Shown: positions 1 through 8,587, numbered from the stretch's first letter. The stretch is 64,000 nucleotides of DNA from Salegentibacter sp. Hel_I_6 (GCF_000745315.1 NZ_JQNQ01000001.1:3906001-3970000); one strand, 5' to 3'. The notes: a model not told the origin generated them from the sequence alone. A program made the numbers and translations.

Positions 1-332
1 CAGAAATCAAAAATAAAGAAGATTATCTTATTCCGGGGATGTATATTAAAGGAAAAATTCGGACAGGAGAAGAAGCAGTGCCTGCTCTACCTGAAGAGGC
101 AGTGATTGAAGAAGATGGAAATCCTTACATCTTTACGGCTCAAAAACATCAGGAAGAAGGTAAAACAGAATGGGAATTAAAACCGATACAGGTAAGGACA
201 GGGATAAATGAAGATGGATGGGTTGAAATTAAACTCCTGGAGCCACTTCCAGAAGGTACTTTAGTTGCTTATAATAATGCCTATTACCTGGTATCTGAAA
301 TGCAGAAAAGCCAAAATTCCCATGGTCATTAA
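1..332 (+). CDS. RND metal efflux periplasmic adaptor (CusB/CzcB-like), C-terminal fragment
   Basis: The frame is open from base 3 and enters the window without a start, so this is the 3' end of a longer gene cut by the window edge. Residues such as LIPGMYIKGKI and VPALPEEAV are typical of the last beta-barrel/membrane-proximal part of HlyD/CusB-type membrane fusion proteins, which link an inner-membrane RND pump to an outer-membrane channel. The last residues (NSHGH) include two histidines. A CusA/CzcA-type pump gene should lie to the left. The adjacent PII-like, Fur and P-type ATPase genes agree with a role in heavy-metal export. The substrate (Cu/Ag versus Zn/Cd/Co) cannot be told from this fragment. 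Confidence 0.8.
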   Translation, partial: EIKNKEDYLIPGMYIKGKIRTGEEAVPALPEEAVIEEDGNPYIFTAQKHQEEGKTEWELKPIQVRTGINEDGWVEIKLLEPLPEGTLVAYNNAYYLVSEMQKSQNSHGH

Positions 333-433
333 ATAGAATTTTAAAAATTTAGATGGATGGGCTCTCTGTAAAATGTTTGTTTTAATTAAAGTTTCAGAGG
401 GTTCATCCTTAATAAAGAATTAATAAAACAACG

Positions 434-790
434 ATGAAAGAAATAAAAGCATTTATAAAGCCAAAACGGGTTCAAATAGTGATAGAATCCCTTAGCGAAA
501 GCGGATTCAAAAGTATGACGCTGTCTCAGGGGGAAGGTACCGGAGCATTTAAAGCAAAAGGCGCATCGCCTTCTTTGGATTTCCGTGTAACCGACAGCCC
601 GGTGGTAAAGTTAGAACTGGTATGTCAAAATGAAGAAGCACAATCAGCAATCGATATTATACTTGAGAATTCAAAAACAACTGAACCCGGTGATGGAATT
701 ATTTATCTTTCAGATATTGAAGATGCCTTCCGAATAAAAACCGGAGAATCTTTGAATCGATCTGGATTAAATAATGATGGAAATGAGTGA
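434..790 (+). CDS. PII-like protein associated with metal efflux (PII-NG type)
   Basis: The 118-residue protein begins MKEIKAFIKPKR and ends with a DGIIYLSDIEDAFRIKTGE block; both match the ends of the GlnB/GlnK PII fold. The central T-loop region differs from classical PII: the tyrosine that is uridylylated in GlnB is absent and the loop reads GEGTGAFKAKGAS. A PII subgroup (PII-NG) is known to sit beside CusABC/Czc-type efflux genes, and the position here right after an RND adaptor fits it. It probably senses a small ligand or metal and modulates export rather than nitrogen uptake; this is inference. Its stop overlaps the start of the following Fur-type gene, so the two are translationally coupled. 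Confidence 0.75.
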   Translation: MKEIKAFIKPKRVQIVIESLSESGFKSMTLSQGEGTGAFKAKGASPSLDFRVTDSPVVKLELVCQNEEAQSAIDIILENSKTTEPGDGIIYLSDIEDAFRIKTGESLNRSGLNNDGNE

Positions 791-1199
791 TATCGAAAAA
801 AATTTAGAGGCACACGAAGTTCGGCCAACAGCCATGCGTATCCTGATCTATAAATTTATGGCCAAAAAAGACAGGGCTGTAACCCTTACCGAAATTGAGA
901 ATGCTTTTGGAAAAGCAGACCGGGCTACATTATCTCGAACAATACGCACATTTGAAGCAAATGACATTGTGCATCAAATAGATGATGGCACAGGCATACC
1001 AAAATATGCGCTCTGTGAAAGTGATTGTAATTGCGAAGTAGAACAGGACTTACACATCCACTTTCATTGCAATAATTGTGATGAAACTGTTTGTTTGACC
1101 GATCATAAGATTCCACATATTAACCTGCCAGAGGGATATATGGCAGAAAATGTAAACCTGGTAGTAAAGGGAATATGTGAGAAATGTAGTGGTGTTTAA
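774..1199 (+). CDS. Fur-family metal-responsive transcriptional regulator
   Basis: The 141-residue protein has an N-terminal winged helix (about residues 10-75, RATLSRTIRTFEAN in the recognition region). Its C-terminal metal-binding part has His94/His96/His98, Cys99-x2-Cys102 and Cys135-x2-Cys138, the Fur/Zur metal and structural zinc sites. Several ATGs are close together (774, 777, 783); all lie inside the 3' end of the PII-like gene, so coupling holds for any of them. It is the only DNA-binding regulator in the metal block and is the likely repressor of it. Zur-like zinc sensing is plausible from the neighbouring zinc/cobalt-type exporters but is not shown. Confidence 0.88.
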   Translation: MMEMSDIEKNLEAHEVRPTAMRILIYKFMAKKDRAVTLTEIENAFGKADRATLSRTIRTFEANDIVHQIDDGTGIPKYALCESDCNCEVEQDLHIHFHCNNCDETVCLTDHKIPHINLPEGYMAENVNLVVKGICEKCSGV

Positions 1200-1276
1200 T
1201 TTTTGAAGAGCAAGGAAGCATATAAAAAAGAGGTGAAAATGGAACTATATAGTATGGAGATTACCAAAATCAGTTT

Positions 1277-1909
1277 ATGGAAACGGAAAGAAAAAACGAT
1301 TTAAAAAAGGCAAGAACGCTTCAAATATGGAATGTCATTTATGATACCATTGAAGTAATAGTATCTCTAATTGCAGGAATAACTGCCAATAGTTCTGCTC
1401 TTATAGGATGGGCACTGGACAGTACAATAGAAGTGATAAGTGCGGCCACTTTAGGCTGGCGGCTGCATGGCGAGCTCAAGGGCATTGACGAAGAAAAAGT
1501 CAAAAAACGCAAGAAGATCACCCTTTATGTAATTGCAGTATCATTTACGTTGGTCTGCATATTCATCTCGTATGATTCAATCACAAAACTCCTTAGTCAG
1601 GAAACTGCAAGTTGGAGTACTATGGGATTAATCATTTTAATTATTTCTCTAATTATCAATCCCATTCTTATCTATTTCAAAAGAAAATATGGACATAAGC
1701 TGGACAGCCCAGCTTTACTTGCCGATGCCAAGGATACCTTTATCTGCCTATACCAAACCGTAGTTGTTCTTGCCGGTTTACTATTGGTAAACTGGCTGGG
1801 CTGGTGGTGGGCAGATCCTGTCGCGGCACTGCTCATTGTACCTTATGCAGCAAAGGAAGGTTGGGAAGCCTATACTAAAGGAAGAGAAATCAAGTATAAC
1901 ATCACTTAA
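1277..1909 (+). CDS. CDF-like cation transporter without C-terminal domain
   Basis: The 210-residue membrane protein has about five or six predicted transmembrane segments and aligns with the membrane part of cation diffusion facilitators. The cytoplasmic C-terminal metal-chaperone-like domain is missing, because the protein ends soon after the last segment. The TM2 metal-site motif (usually HxxxD or DxxxD) appears as D-x3-E in ALDSTIEV. TM5 carries LADAKDTFIC where HxxxD is usual. The site is therefore atypical and the transported ion uncertain. It lies between the Fur-type regulator and the SpoIIAA-like gene on the same strand and probably belongs to the resistance operon. Confidence 0.75.
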   Translation: METERKNDLKKARTLQIWNVIYDTIEVIVSLIAGITANSSALIGWALDSTIEVISAATLGWRLHGELKGIDEEKVKKRKKITLYVIAVSFTLVCIFISYDSITKLLSQETASWSTMGLIILIISLIINPILIYFKRKYGHKLDSPALLADAKDTFICLYQTVVVLAGLLLVNWLGWWWADPVAALLIVPYAAKEGWEAYTKGREIKYNIT

Positions 1910-1924
1910 AAGACAGACATAACT

Positions 1925-2275
1925 ATGATCCATATAACCAAAACAGAAAAAAGCAATTTGATACCCGCTACTATCTATGGTAAGATCACTAAGGAGGATG
2001 CAGAAAAAATTAATCCCTTGATACATAATATTGTTAAAAATGGGGATAATGTGGATTTCTTTTTTGAGCTGGTTAATTTTAAGGGTTATAATCTCAAAGG
2101 CTTGTGGGAAGATTTAAAGGTTGATGCAGCTCATATTTCCAATTATGGAAAAATGGCATTTGTGGGTGCGAAAGAATGGCAGCAATGGGCTGTTGGAGCT
2201 ACTAACTTTTTTACTGCTCGGAAGTTAAATATTTCGACCTTACCGAAAAGGAAGAGGCTAACAGATGGATTTTAA
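1925..2275 (+). CDS. SpoIIAA-like/STAS-domain protein with an apparent C-terminal frameshift
   Basis: The open frame encodes 116 residues with the compact alpha/beta pattern of SpoIIAA-like (DUF3478) STAS proteins, including DFFFELVNFKGYNLKGLWED and FVGAKEWQQWAVG. The last 17 residues (from about base 2222) are basic and unlike the family. One reading frame over, starting with the codon at 2221, the DNA encodes EVKYFDLTEKEEANRWILNQ and stops at 2283, only 4 bases before the next start. That is the usual end of this family. A single base missing near 2219-2221 (CGG instead of CGGG) would restore a 119-residue protein. This is either a real 1-bp deletion or a sequencing error. Its role in metal resistance is unknown. 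Confidence 0.7.
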   Translation: MIHITKTEKSNLIPATIYGKITKEDAEKINPLIHNIVKNGDNVDFFFELVNFKGYNLKGLWEDLKVDAAHISNYGKMAFVGAKEWQQWAVGATNFFTARKLNISTLPKRKRLTDGF

Positions 2276-2287
2276 ACCAATAGGGAT

Positions 2288-4831
2288 ATGAAAAAATTAC
2301 AACTGAAAATTCCGGTATTGCTACCTCAGGTGCCGAATGAAAAAGATACCTGTGTACAAAGACTTATTAATGATCTAGAAGCCGAAGAAGGACTTGAGAG
2401 GGTTCATATAGCAGATGAAAAGGAAGATTCGGTTCCACTTCTTTGTTTTCATTATGATCCTGACGTTATCTCTATTGATCGCATTCAATCTTTGGCAGAA
2501 AGGACAGGAGCAAAAATTACAGAGAAATATGGACATCTTCTTATAGAAGTCGATGGAATTAGACATACGCGACATGCCAGGACTATAGAAAAGAGCCTAC
2601 TTAATATCGAAGGTGTATTAGAAGCTTCTGCCAATGCTGGAGGAATAATTCGTTTAGAATATGATAAACGCAAGACAAATATTGAAACTATAAATGTAAG
2701 GCTTGAAAAAGAAAATGTACAAGTTAAGAAAAGCTCTTCTGGCCATGAAAACGGCTTTAAATGTTCAGATAAAACTTCTGATGTATTAAATAAAGAAGAA
2801 CAAAGTAGCCAACACCCCCACCATAAAGATAAGGACGGCCAGTATCTTAACGAAGTTGATAGCCACGGTGCCGGCGAAGAACATTCTCACTCCCATGGAG
2901 GTGTTTTTGGGAAAAATATAGAACTTATGTTTGCTATTATTTGTGGTGTTTTGCTGGGGATAGGGTTTGGGTTATCCTTTGTAGCAGTTCCGCAATGGAT
3001 TAGTCTGGCTTGTTATATTGGAGCCTATTTCTTTGGAGGATTTTATACGGCCAAAGAAGCGGTGGAAACCGTAGCGAAAGGAGGTTTTGAAATTGATTTT
3101 CTTATGCTGGTCGCAGCTATTGGAGCAGCTATTCTAGGGGAGTGGGCAGAAGGGGCTTTATTATTATTTCTCTTTAGTCTGGGGCACGCCCTGGAGCATT
3201 ATGCAATGAACAAAGCTCGAAAATCTATCGCCGCATTGGCAGAACTGGCGCCAAAAACAGCCTTGCTCAAAAAAAATGGTAAAACGGAAGAAGTTGGTAT
3301 CGAAAAACTAAATATAGGCGATATTATTGTCGTAAAACCAAATACTAAAATATCCGCAGATGGCGTAGTGGTAGATGGGCAGAGTAGTGTAAACCAGGCT
3401 TCAATAACCGGGGAGAGTGTACCGGTAGATAAAGTTCCCGTAGAAGATATTGAGAAGGAGTACTCAGAGGTTGATGATATCAAGGATGAAAACCGGGTTT
3501 TTGCAGGTACAATTAACGGTAACAACACCCTTGAAATAAAGGTAATCAAAGCAGCCAAAGATTCAACGCTTTCCCGATTGGTGCAACTAGTCAACGAAGC
3601 GCAGACCCAAAAATCACCAACCCAGTTGCTTACCGATAGGTTCGAAAAATATTTTGTGCCCTCAGTCCTTATTTTGGTCGGGATTCTTTTGTTCGCTTTT
3701 TTAGTTATTGACGAACCTTTTAGCGCCAGCTTTTACAGGGCCATGGCGGTACTGGTAGCTGCAAGTCCCTGTGCATTGGCAATCTCGACCCCCAGTGCTG
3801 TATTGAGTGGTGTGGCCAGGGCCGCCCGCGGTGGGGTATTAATCAAAGGAGGCCGCCCACTGGAAGATCTTGGAGAATTGACCGCCCTCGCCTTCGATAA
3901 AACTGGGACTCTAACGGAAGGAAAGCCAAAACTTACTCAAGTAGTAGCCCTTGGGGATATTTCAGACAATGAACTTCTCAAGATAGCAGTAGCCGTGGAA
4001 AGTTTAAGTGATCATCCCCTGGCAAAAGCTGTAGTTCGTGATGGAAAGGAGCGTCTGGAAGGTGAGGAAATCCCGGATGCTTCCAATCTGGAAGCCGTGT
4101 TAGGGAAAGGTATTAAAGCAACATTAGGAAATGATAAGATCTATGTTGGGAACCTCGATCTGTACGAAGGGCTTGATAAGAGTACACCTTCCGACAAAAT
4201 AGCTACGAAAGTGCGTGGTCTTGAAGGTGGTGGAAATACAACGATGCTTATTCGGAAAAATAAAGAATATATAGGCATCATCGCCTTAATGGATACCCCC
4301 CGGGAGGCAGCAAAAAAGACCCTTTCTGAATTAAAGGAAATAGGTATTAAACGAATGATCATGCTTACTGGTGATAACCAGAAGGTAGCAGACGCAGTAG
4401 CAGAAGAAATAGGATTGACTGATGCCTGGGGTAGTTTATTGCCAGAAGAAAAGGTAGAAGTAATTAAAAAACTGAAAGAGAAAGAATCTAAAGTAGCAAT
4501 GGTAGGCGATGGTGTTAATGATGCGCCTGCCATGGCAAATAGCACCGTAGGAATCGCTATGGGCGCTGCGGGAAGTGATGTCGCCTTAGAAACCGCTGAT
4601 ATTGCTCTTATGGCCGATAAATTGGAAACCCTTCCCTTTGCAATAGGATTGAGTAGACAATCTAAATCTATTATCAAGCAGAACCTTTGGGTAAGTTTGG
4701 GAATTGTGGCTTTGCTTATCCCAGCAACAATTTTTGGTTTTGCAAATATTGGAGTAGCGGTAGTTATACACGAAGGTTCCACACTCCTTGTAGTATTTAA
4801 TGCATTAAGACTTTTAGCTTATAAAAAATGA
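2288..4831 (+). CDS. P1B-4-type heavy-metal-exporting ATPase (CzcP/CoaT-like)
   Basis: This 847-residue P-type ATPase has an N-terminal metal-binding-like region (about 1-145) without a clear CxxC, then a His-rich linker (about 175-204, HPHHK and HSHSHGG). All catalytic motifs are present: TGES (374), phosphorylation motif DKTGT (537), SDHP (574) and GDGVNDAP (740). The intramembrane motif is SPC (493-495), and the last transmembrane segments contain HEGST (828-832). SPC plus HEG(G/S)T defines the P1B-4 group, which exports Co, Zn, Cd or Fe(II), rather than the CPC-containing Cu or Zn/Cd/Pb groups. It overlaps the following HMA-CDF gene in an ATGA, so the two are co-translated. The His-rich linker suggests zinc or cobalt buffering (inference). 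Confidence 0.92.
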   Translation: MKKLQLKIPVLLPQVPNEKDTCVQRLINDLEAEEGLERVHIADEKEDSVPLLCFHYDPDVISIDRIQSLAERTGAKITEKYGHLLIEVDGIRHTRHARTIEKSLLNIEGVLEASANAGGIIRLEYDKRKTNIETINVRLEKENVQVKKSSSGHENGFKCSDKTSDVLNKEEQSSQHPHHKDKDGQYLNEVDSHGAGEEHSHSHGGVFGKNIELMFAIICGVLLGIGFGLSFVAVPQWISLACYIGAYFFGGFYTAKEAVETVAKGGFEIDFLMLVAAIGAAILGEWAEGALLLFLFSLGHALEHYAMNKARKSIAALAELAPKTALLKKNGKTEEVGIEKLNIGDIIVVKPNTKISADGVVVDGQSSVNQASITGESVPVDKVPVEDIEKEYSEVDDIKDENRVFAGTINGNNTLEIKVIKAAKDSTLSRLVQLVNEAQTQKSPTQLLTDRFEKYFVPSVLILVGILLFAFLVIDEPFSASFYRAMAVLVAASPCALAISTPSAVLSGVARAARGGVLIKGGRPLEDLGELTALAFDKTGTLTEGKPKLTQVVALGDISDNELLKIAVAVESLSDHPLAKAVVRDGKERLEGEEIPDASNLEAVLGKGIKATLGNDKIYVGNLDLYEGLDKSTPSDKIATKVRGLEGGGNTTMLIRKNKEYIGIIALMDTPREAAKKTLSELKEIGIKRMIMLTGDNQKVADAVAEEIGLTDAWGSLLPEEKVEVIKKLKEKESKVAMVGDGVNDAPAMANSTVGIAMGAAGSDVALETADIALMADKLETLPFAIGLSRQSKSIIKQNLWVSLGIVALLIPATIFGFANIGVAVVIHEGSTLLVVFNALRLLAYKK

Positions 4832-5619
4832 AAAAAAGCACCTTTATAGTCAGTCAAATGGACTGCCCTTCCGAGGAGCAGATGATCAGGATGAAATTGG
4901 AAACTTTTGAACAGATAAAATATCTGGACTTTGATATTCCCAATAGGAAGCTGGAAGTATATCACCATGGAGCGGTTGATGTAATTAATTCCTCGATTTC
5001 AGAATTAAAATTAGGCGATAAATTTAAAGGGTCAGAAGAGGCTGAAGTTCCAATTGGAGACGATGAAACCAAGCAAAAAAATATCCTTTGGTGGGTGTTG
5101 GGTATTAATTTTGGTTTTTTCCTTATTGAAATAACCACCGGTTGGATATCTTCTTCTATGGGCCTTATTGCGGATTCACTGGATATGCTGGCAGATTCGA
5201 TAGTATATGCGCTAAGTTTATTTGCAGTGGGAGGTGCTGTTTCTAGAAAAAAGAAAGTCGCAAAGTTCAGTGGATATCTTCAGATTTTTTTAGCGACTCT
5301 GGGATTCGTAGAAGTCTTGCGCAGGTTTTTTATGAGCAGTGAAACTCCGTTGTTTGAATGGATGATTATTATTTCTTTTCTGGCACTTGGAGGAAACTTG
5401 ATTTCATTATGGCTGATTAATAAAGCTAAGAGTAAAGAGGTTCATATGCAGGCCAGTGCGATTTTTACTTCAAATGATATTATCGTAAATGGTGGGGTAA
5501 TATTGGCTGGTATCCTTGTTTATTTTCTAGAGAGCAAATGGCCTGATTTGATCATAGGAGGAATAGTTTTCACATTTGTAATGCGTGGTGCAATTAAAAT
5601 TTTAAAACTTGCGAAATAA
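4828..5619 (+). CDS. HMA-CDF fusion cation transporter
   Basis: Residues 1-70 resemble a heavy-metal-associated ferredoxin fold, but the metal motif is reduced to one cysteine (QMDCPSEEQM in place of CxxC). A CDF-type membrane part follows (about 85-262), with GLIADSLDMLADS giving the D-x3-D TM2 site and a TM5 stretch SNDIIVN. There is no C-terminal cytoplasmic domain, so the N-terminal domain may take its place. The start overlaps the stop of the P1B-4 ATPase by 4 bp (ATGA), which implies a shared function in export of Zn/Co/Cd-like ions from the cytoplasm to the periplasm. Confidence 0.82.
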   Translation: MKKSTFIVSQMDCPSEEQMIRMKLETFEQIKYLDFDIPNRKLEVYHHGAVDVINSSISELKLGDKFKGSEEAEVPIGDDETKQKNILWWVLGINFGFFLIEITTGWISSSMGLIADSLDMLADSIVYALSLFAVGGAVSRKKKVAKFSGYLQIFLATLGFVEVLRRFFMSSETPLFEWMIIISFLALGGNLISLWLINKAKSKEVHMQASAIFTSNDIIVNGGVILAGILVYFLESKWPDLIIGGIVFTFVMRGAIKILKLAK

Positions 5620-5627
5620 AAACCTTT

Positions 5628-6587
5628 TTGAATAAATTAAACAAATATCACACATTAATAATTGCGGTAGCAGTTGGTGTGGGTTTACTTCTTGGGCAAA
5701 TTTCAGTTATCAAAAGTTTTTCGGAATATCTTATCGTCCCATTCCTAATGGTGATGCTTTTTGGTTTGTTTTTGAATATTCCCTTTACAAACCTACTTTC
5801 CAGTTTTTCCAATCTTAAATTCATCTCGGCAAATCTGATAATCAATTTCCTCTGGACGCCAATCTGTGCCTATCTTTTGGGATTACTCCTTTTACAAGAA
5901 CATTTGAGTTTATGGATAGGTTTTGTAATGTTAATGGTAACACCCTGCACGGACTGGTACCTGATCTTTACCGGAATAGCCAAAGGAAATACTTCCTTGT
6001 CAACAGCTGTATTGCCGGTAAATCTAATTTTACAATTAATTCTTCTTCCGGTTTATCTGTTCCTGTTTTTCGGGAAATCCGGCTCCGTTGATACAGCAAT
6101 TTTATGGGAAAGTATTCTCTTGGTGCTTTTAGCTCCATTTCTAATTGCGCAGCTTATAAAATATTGGAGTGCCAAACTTAGAAAAACAGAATTGATGCGC
6201 AAGAAAGTTCTTCCTTTTTTCGAAACTGCACAAATCATTTTCTTGGCTTTGGCCATTGTTGCTATGTTTGCATCGCAGGGAGAATATTTAACAAAAGATC
6301 TTAGCGTATTTTACATTCTTCTGATTCCAATGCTTCTGTTCTTTTTGATTAATTTTCTGGTAGGATGTTTTGCGAGCTTACTATTAAAATTTAATTATAA
6401 GGATTCTGCAAGCCTGAGCTTAACCACTCTTGCAAGAAACTCACCTATTGCTCTGGCCGTTTCTCTTACCGCTTTTCCAAATGATCCATTAATTTGCCTT
6501 GTATTGGTGATAGGGCCTTTGTTGGAGTTACCCATATTGACCTTAATTTCTCAAATTTTATTAAAGATTAGAAAAGCTTATAAGTAG
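5628..6587 (+). CDS. ACR3/bile acid:sodium symporter (BASS) superfamily carrier
   Basis: The 319-residue protein is strongly hydrophobic with about ten transmembrane segments. It has the motif [17 protein letters not shown], which corresponds to the conserved APCTAMV..LAKGD-type segment around the essential cysteine of ACR3 arsenite exporters. The start is TTG at 5628; the next in-frame ATG (5749) would remove the first membrane segment, so TTG is preferred. Only 8 bases separate it from the HMA-CDF stop, so it closes the resistance operon. Arsenite/antimonite export is the most likely role, but no arsR or arsC lies next to it (an ArsC-like gene is at 60526), and other BASS substrates cannot be excluded. 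Confidence 0.72.
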   Translation: MNKLNKYHTLIIAVAVGVGLLLGQISVIKSFSEYLIVPFLMVMLFGLFLNIPFTNLLSSFSNLKFISANLIINFLWTPICAYLLGLLLLQEHLSLWIGFVMLMVTPCTDWYLIFTGIAKGNTSLSTAVLPVNLILQLILLPVYLFLFFGKSGSVDTAILWESILLVLLAPFLIAQLIKYWSAKLRKTELMRKKVLPFFETAQIIFLALAIVAMFASQGEYLTKDLSVFYILLIPMLLFFLINFLVGCFASLLLKFNYKDSASLSLTTLARNSPIALAVSLTAFPNDPLICLVLVIGPLLELPILTLISQILLKIRKAYK

Positions 6588-6648
6588 TTTTAGATTACGG
6601 TTGAAATGGTGTTTAAGACCCCAATATCTACCATAACTTGCGCCGGAT

Positions 6649-6704
6649 CCTATGCTGTTTTTATAGTGTACGGGAAGTTAAGCGTCAAGTAAAAACAGCA
6701 TAGG
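6649..6704. repeat. Perfect 15-bp inverted repeat with 26-nt loop
   Basis: Arms at 6649-6663 and 6690-6704 are exact reverse complements (CCTATGCTGTTTTTA in the left arm). The loop is 6664-6689. A further GCGC pair lies outside the arms across a small left-side bulge. It sits in the 329-bp gap between the end of the metal operon and the 3' end of the mob operon. It could be a terminator for the metal operon, an oriT-like cruciform or a module junction. No T-tract follows directly, so simple termination is not obvious. Nothing else coding is seen in 6588-6916. Confidence 0.6.
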
Positions 6705-6916
6705 GCGCTGCCTACTCTTTTGTTCAAAACCAGTAAATTTCAACCTGTTATCAGGGCCTTTGAGCCCATTTCCTGGAATATCCACTCACTATCCACTGAT
6801 TTAAAAAGCATGTTTTAATTATTTACTAAAATTTTGCCGCAGTTTTCAACGGGTTTACTGGGGGTTTCAGGGCATTTGACGCAAATTTACTAATTTTTTC
6901 AAAGGAGCATTTGTCA

Positions 6917-7378
6917 TTACAAACCCTGGTATCCACCCTGTATCCACTCGCAGTATGCCTCCTGGATTTCTGGATATGCTGCAAAATAATCTTCATAATG
7001 CTTATTCTGTGATTCCATAATCGTTCTGTAAACTTCAAAGTTTTCTTCTACTTTTTCTTGGGAGGTATACCCAAAATAACCCACTGAACCCAGAGCAATG
7101 ATTCCTGAGATTCCTAAAAGAATCAGCAGGTAATTGGGTATGATCCTGGCGCGCTTTAATTTCCGATCTATCTCCTTTAGTATTTCATCTGTTTTTTCCT
7201 TTTCCAATTCCTGTTTTTGCAGGAATGTGTTCAGGTTCTTTTCCAATGCTTCCGTGCTGATGGGGATGCTCATCTTGACCAGTTGTCCTGAAAGCTTTTG
7301 AAGCTCCAGCACTGCCGTTTTGAAATCATCCATCTCATCGGCCATCAGTTCCATAATTTCATCTAGTTTTTTCATCAC
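6917..7378 (-). CDS. Coiled-coil membrane protein downstream of the relaxase
   Basis: The 153-residue protein has a long amphipathic N-terminal half rich in Glu and Lys (about residues 1-85, probable coiled coil), a single transmembrane segment near residues 90-113 and a short aromatic C-terminal tail. Its start is 8 bp after the stop of the relaxase gene on the same strand, so it is the last gene of the mob operon. Proteins of this shape often follow mobA in Bacteroidota mobilizable elements. I do not recognise a defined enzymatic family. A role in anchoring the relaxosome to the membrane or coupling machinery is only a suggestion from layout. Confidence 0.6.
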   Translation of the reverse strand: MMKKLDEIMELMADEMDDFKTAVLELQKLSGQLVKMSIPISTEALEKNLNTFLQKQELEKEKTDEILKEIDRKLKRARIIPNYLLILLGISGIIALGSVGYFGYTSQEKVEENFEVYRTIMESQNKHYEDYFAAYPEIQEAYCEWIQGGYQGL

Positions 7379-7386
7379 TTAAAGTT

Positions 7387-8259
7387 TTAATATCCCATAC
7401 CTATTCCGGTATCTCTTACTGTTTTTACTATTCCTTTTATCAGCTCTTTAGCTATTTTGGTTGACAAATTGCTGCTTAGCTGTACTGTCTTATCCATTAC
7501 CTGAAAGGTTTTAGGTACTTCTTTTAGCCTTGTATAATTCCTGTTTTGGGAGATCTGGGGAATTAACCTGTTCCCGCTCATTGACCGGTCCACTTCACTT
7601 GCTTTAAGATTCACCCCTTTGTATTCAACCCGGAAACCCTGAAGCTGGTTCGCTTTATTGATCGTTGGGATTACATCTACTTTTTGCGCTTTCATTTTAC
7701 TGATATATTCATCCAGCGATTTTGGTCTGGTTTGAAGCACCCGATCATGTATATTTTTAATTTGTTGTCTCAGATGTTTCAATTCGTGTAATTTTTCATT
7801 CTGTACTTCCCGAACCCTGGTCAGCCCTAATTCTTTGGCAACATTATCGGCAGCTATCTGACTTCTTTTTCCAATATAGCTGTCGTTATAGGCTTTACCA
7901 TCAAAGCCAATCCTATTGGTATAGATATGAACGTGGGTATGTGCTTTATCCCGATGCACAAATCCAATAGATTGATTGTTTTGCAGGTTCATTTCCTTTA
8001 AAAATTTTTTAGCAAGAGCTTCCAGGTCTTTTTTGCTTAAATCCTTGCCGTCCTCAATTGTTGGGCTTACGATAAAACTTAGGGTATTATTAATACAGCG
8101 TTCATTTTGCGATTGAATAATCCTAAACTCTTCGGCTATCTCAGCGGGAGTATCCCCGGCTACGTGTTCTCTTAAGACGACTTCAGCTTCTTTTTCCTGG
8201 TTCCAGCCATAGGATATGGAAACCCTGGTGCCTGAAACGCTATGTCCTTTACCAATCAT
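7387..8259 (-). CDS. mobA: MobA-type relaxase/mobilization nuclease
   Basis: The 290-residue protein belongs to the relaxase/mobilization nuclease domain family (MOBP-like). An N-terminal tyrosine lies in SISYGWN (Tyr17, candidate nicking residue), and the metal-binding histidine cluster is HRDKAHTHVHIYTNR (His102, His107, His109, His111). Relaxases nick oriT, stay covalently attached to the 5' end and pilot the strand into the recipient. The start overlaps the mobC stop by 4 bp (ATGA). There is no C-terminal helicase or primase extension; a separate primase gene lies upstream. It is short but complete for the mobilizable elements of this phylum. Confidence 0.92.
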   Translation of the reverse strand: MIGKGHSVSGTRVSISYGWNQEKEAEVVLREHVAGDTPAEIAEEFRIIQSQNERCINNTLSFIVSPTIEDGKDLSKKDLEALAKKFLKEMNLQNNQSIGFVHRDKAHTHVHIYTNRIGFDGKAYNDSYIGKRSQIAADNVAKELGLTRVREVQNEKLHELKHLRQQIKNIHDRVLQTRPKSLDEYISKMKAQKVDVIPTINKANQLQGFRVEYKGVNLKASEVDRSMSGNRLIPQISQNRNYTRLKEVPKTFQVMDKTVQLSSNLSTKIAKELIKGIVKTVRDTGIGMGY

Positions 8260-8552
8260 TTTTTAAAGTTTTTTAAGTGCGTTCTGATTTCTTTAGCCAG
8301 GTCTTCCACCTCCCTGGCCAGCTTTGGATCCCGTTTTTTAAACATATTCCCAATGCGGGTAAAATTGTTCTTGTACTGTACCAGCATCTTGTAAGTTTCT
8401 AATTGTTCCGGAGTAATCCGTTCTACGATATCTTTATCAAAGGCCGTGGCTCTTATATATTCTGAAAGGGAAATTCCTGCCCTGGCCGCTCTTCTTTGAA
8501 GCAGCTTCTTCTCGTAGATCGAGCAGCGAACCTGGATGTATTCCCTTTTCAT
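8256..8552 (-). CDS. mobC: MobC-like relaxosome accessory protein
   Basis: The 98-residue basic protein has a ribbon-helix-helix-like N-terminus (KREYIQVRCSIYEKKLLQRR then AARAGISLSEYIRATAF) and a helical C-terminus (about 45-98), the usual layout of MobC/MbeB-type proteins. MobC binds near oriT and opens the DNA for the relaxase. It is coupled to mobA by a 4-bp overlap. A strong imperfect palindrome lies about 36 bp upstream of its start (8588-8624) and is a good candidate for its binding site or for oriT. Confidence 0.85.
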   Translation of the reverse strand: MKREYIQVRCSIYEKKLLQRRAARAGISLSEYIRATAFDKDIVERITPEQLETYKMLVQYKNNFTRIGNMFKKRDPKLAREVEDLAKEIRTHLKNFKK

Positions 8553-8587
8553 TTTTTCGTTTTAAAATCTTTGCAACCATCGGGCGC

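Noticed and set aside
1239..1306. Possible 21-aa leader peptide before the CDF-like gene
   Set aside because: The short frame overlaps the gene start without conserved features or a convincing regulatory structure.
6649..6704. attC-like integron recombination site
   Set aside because: The arm length is suggestive, but the needed core motifs are not at the arm ends and no integron integrase is present.
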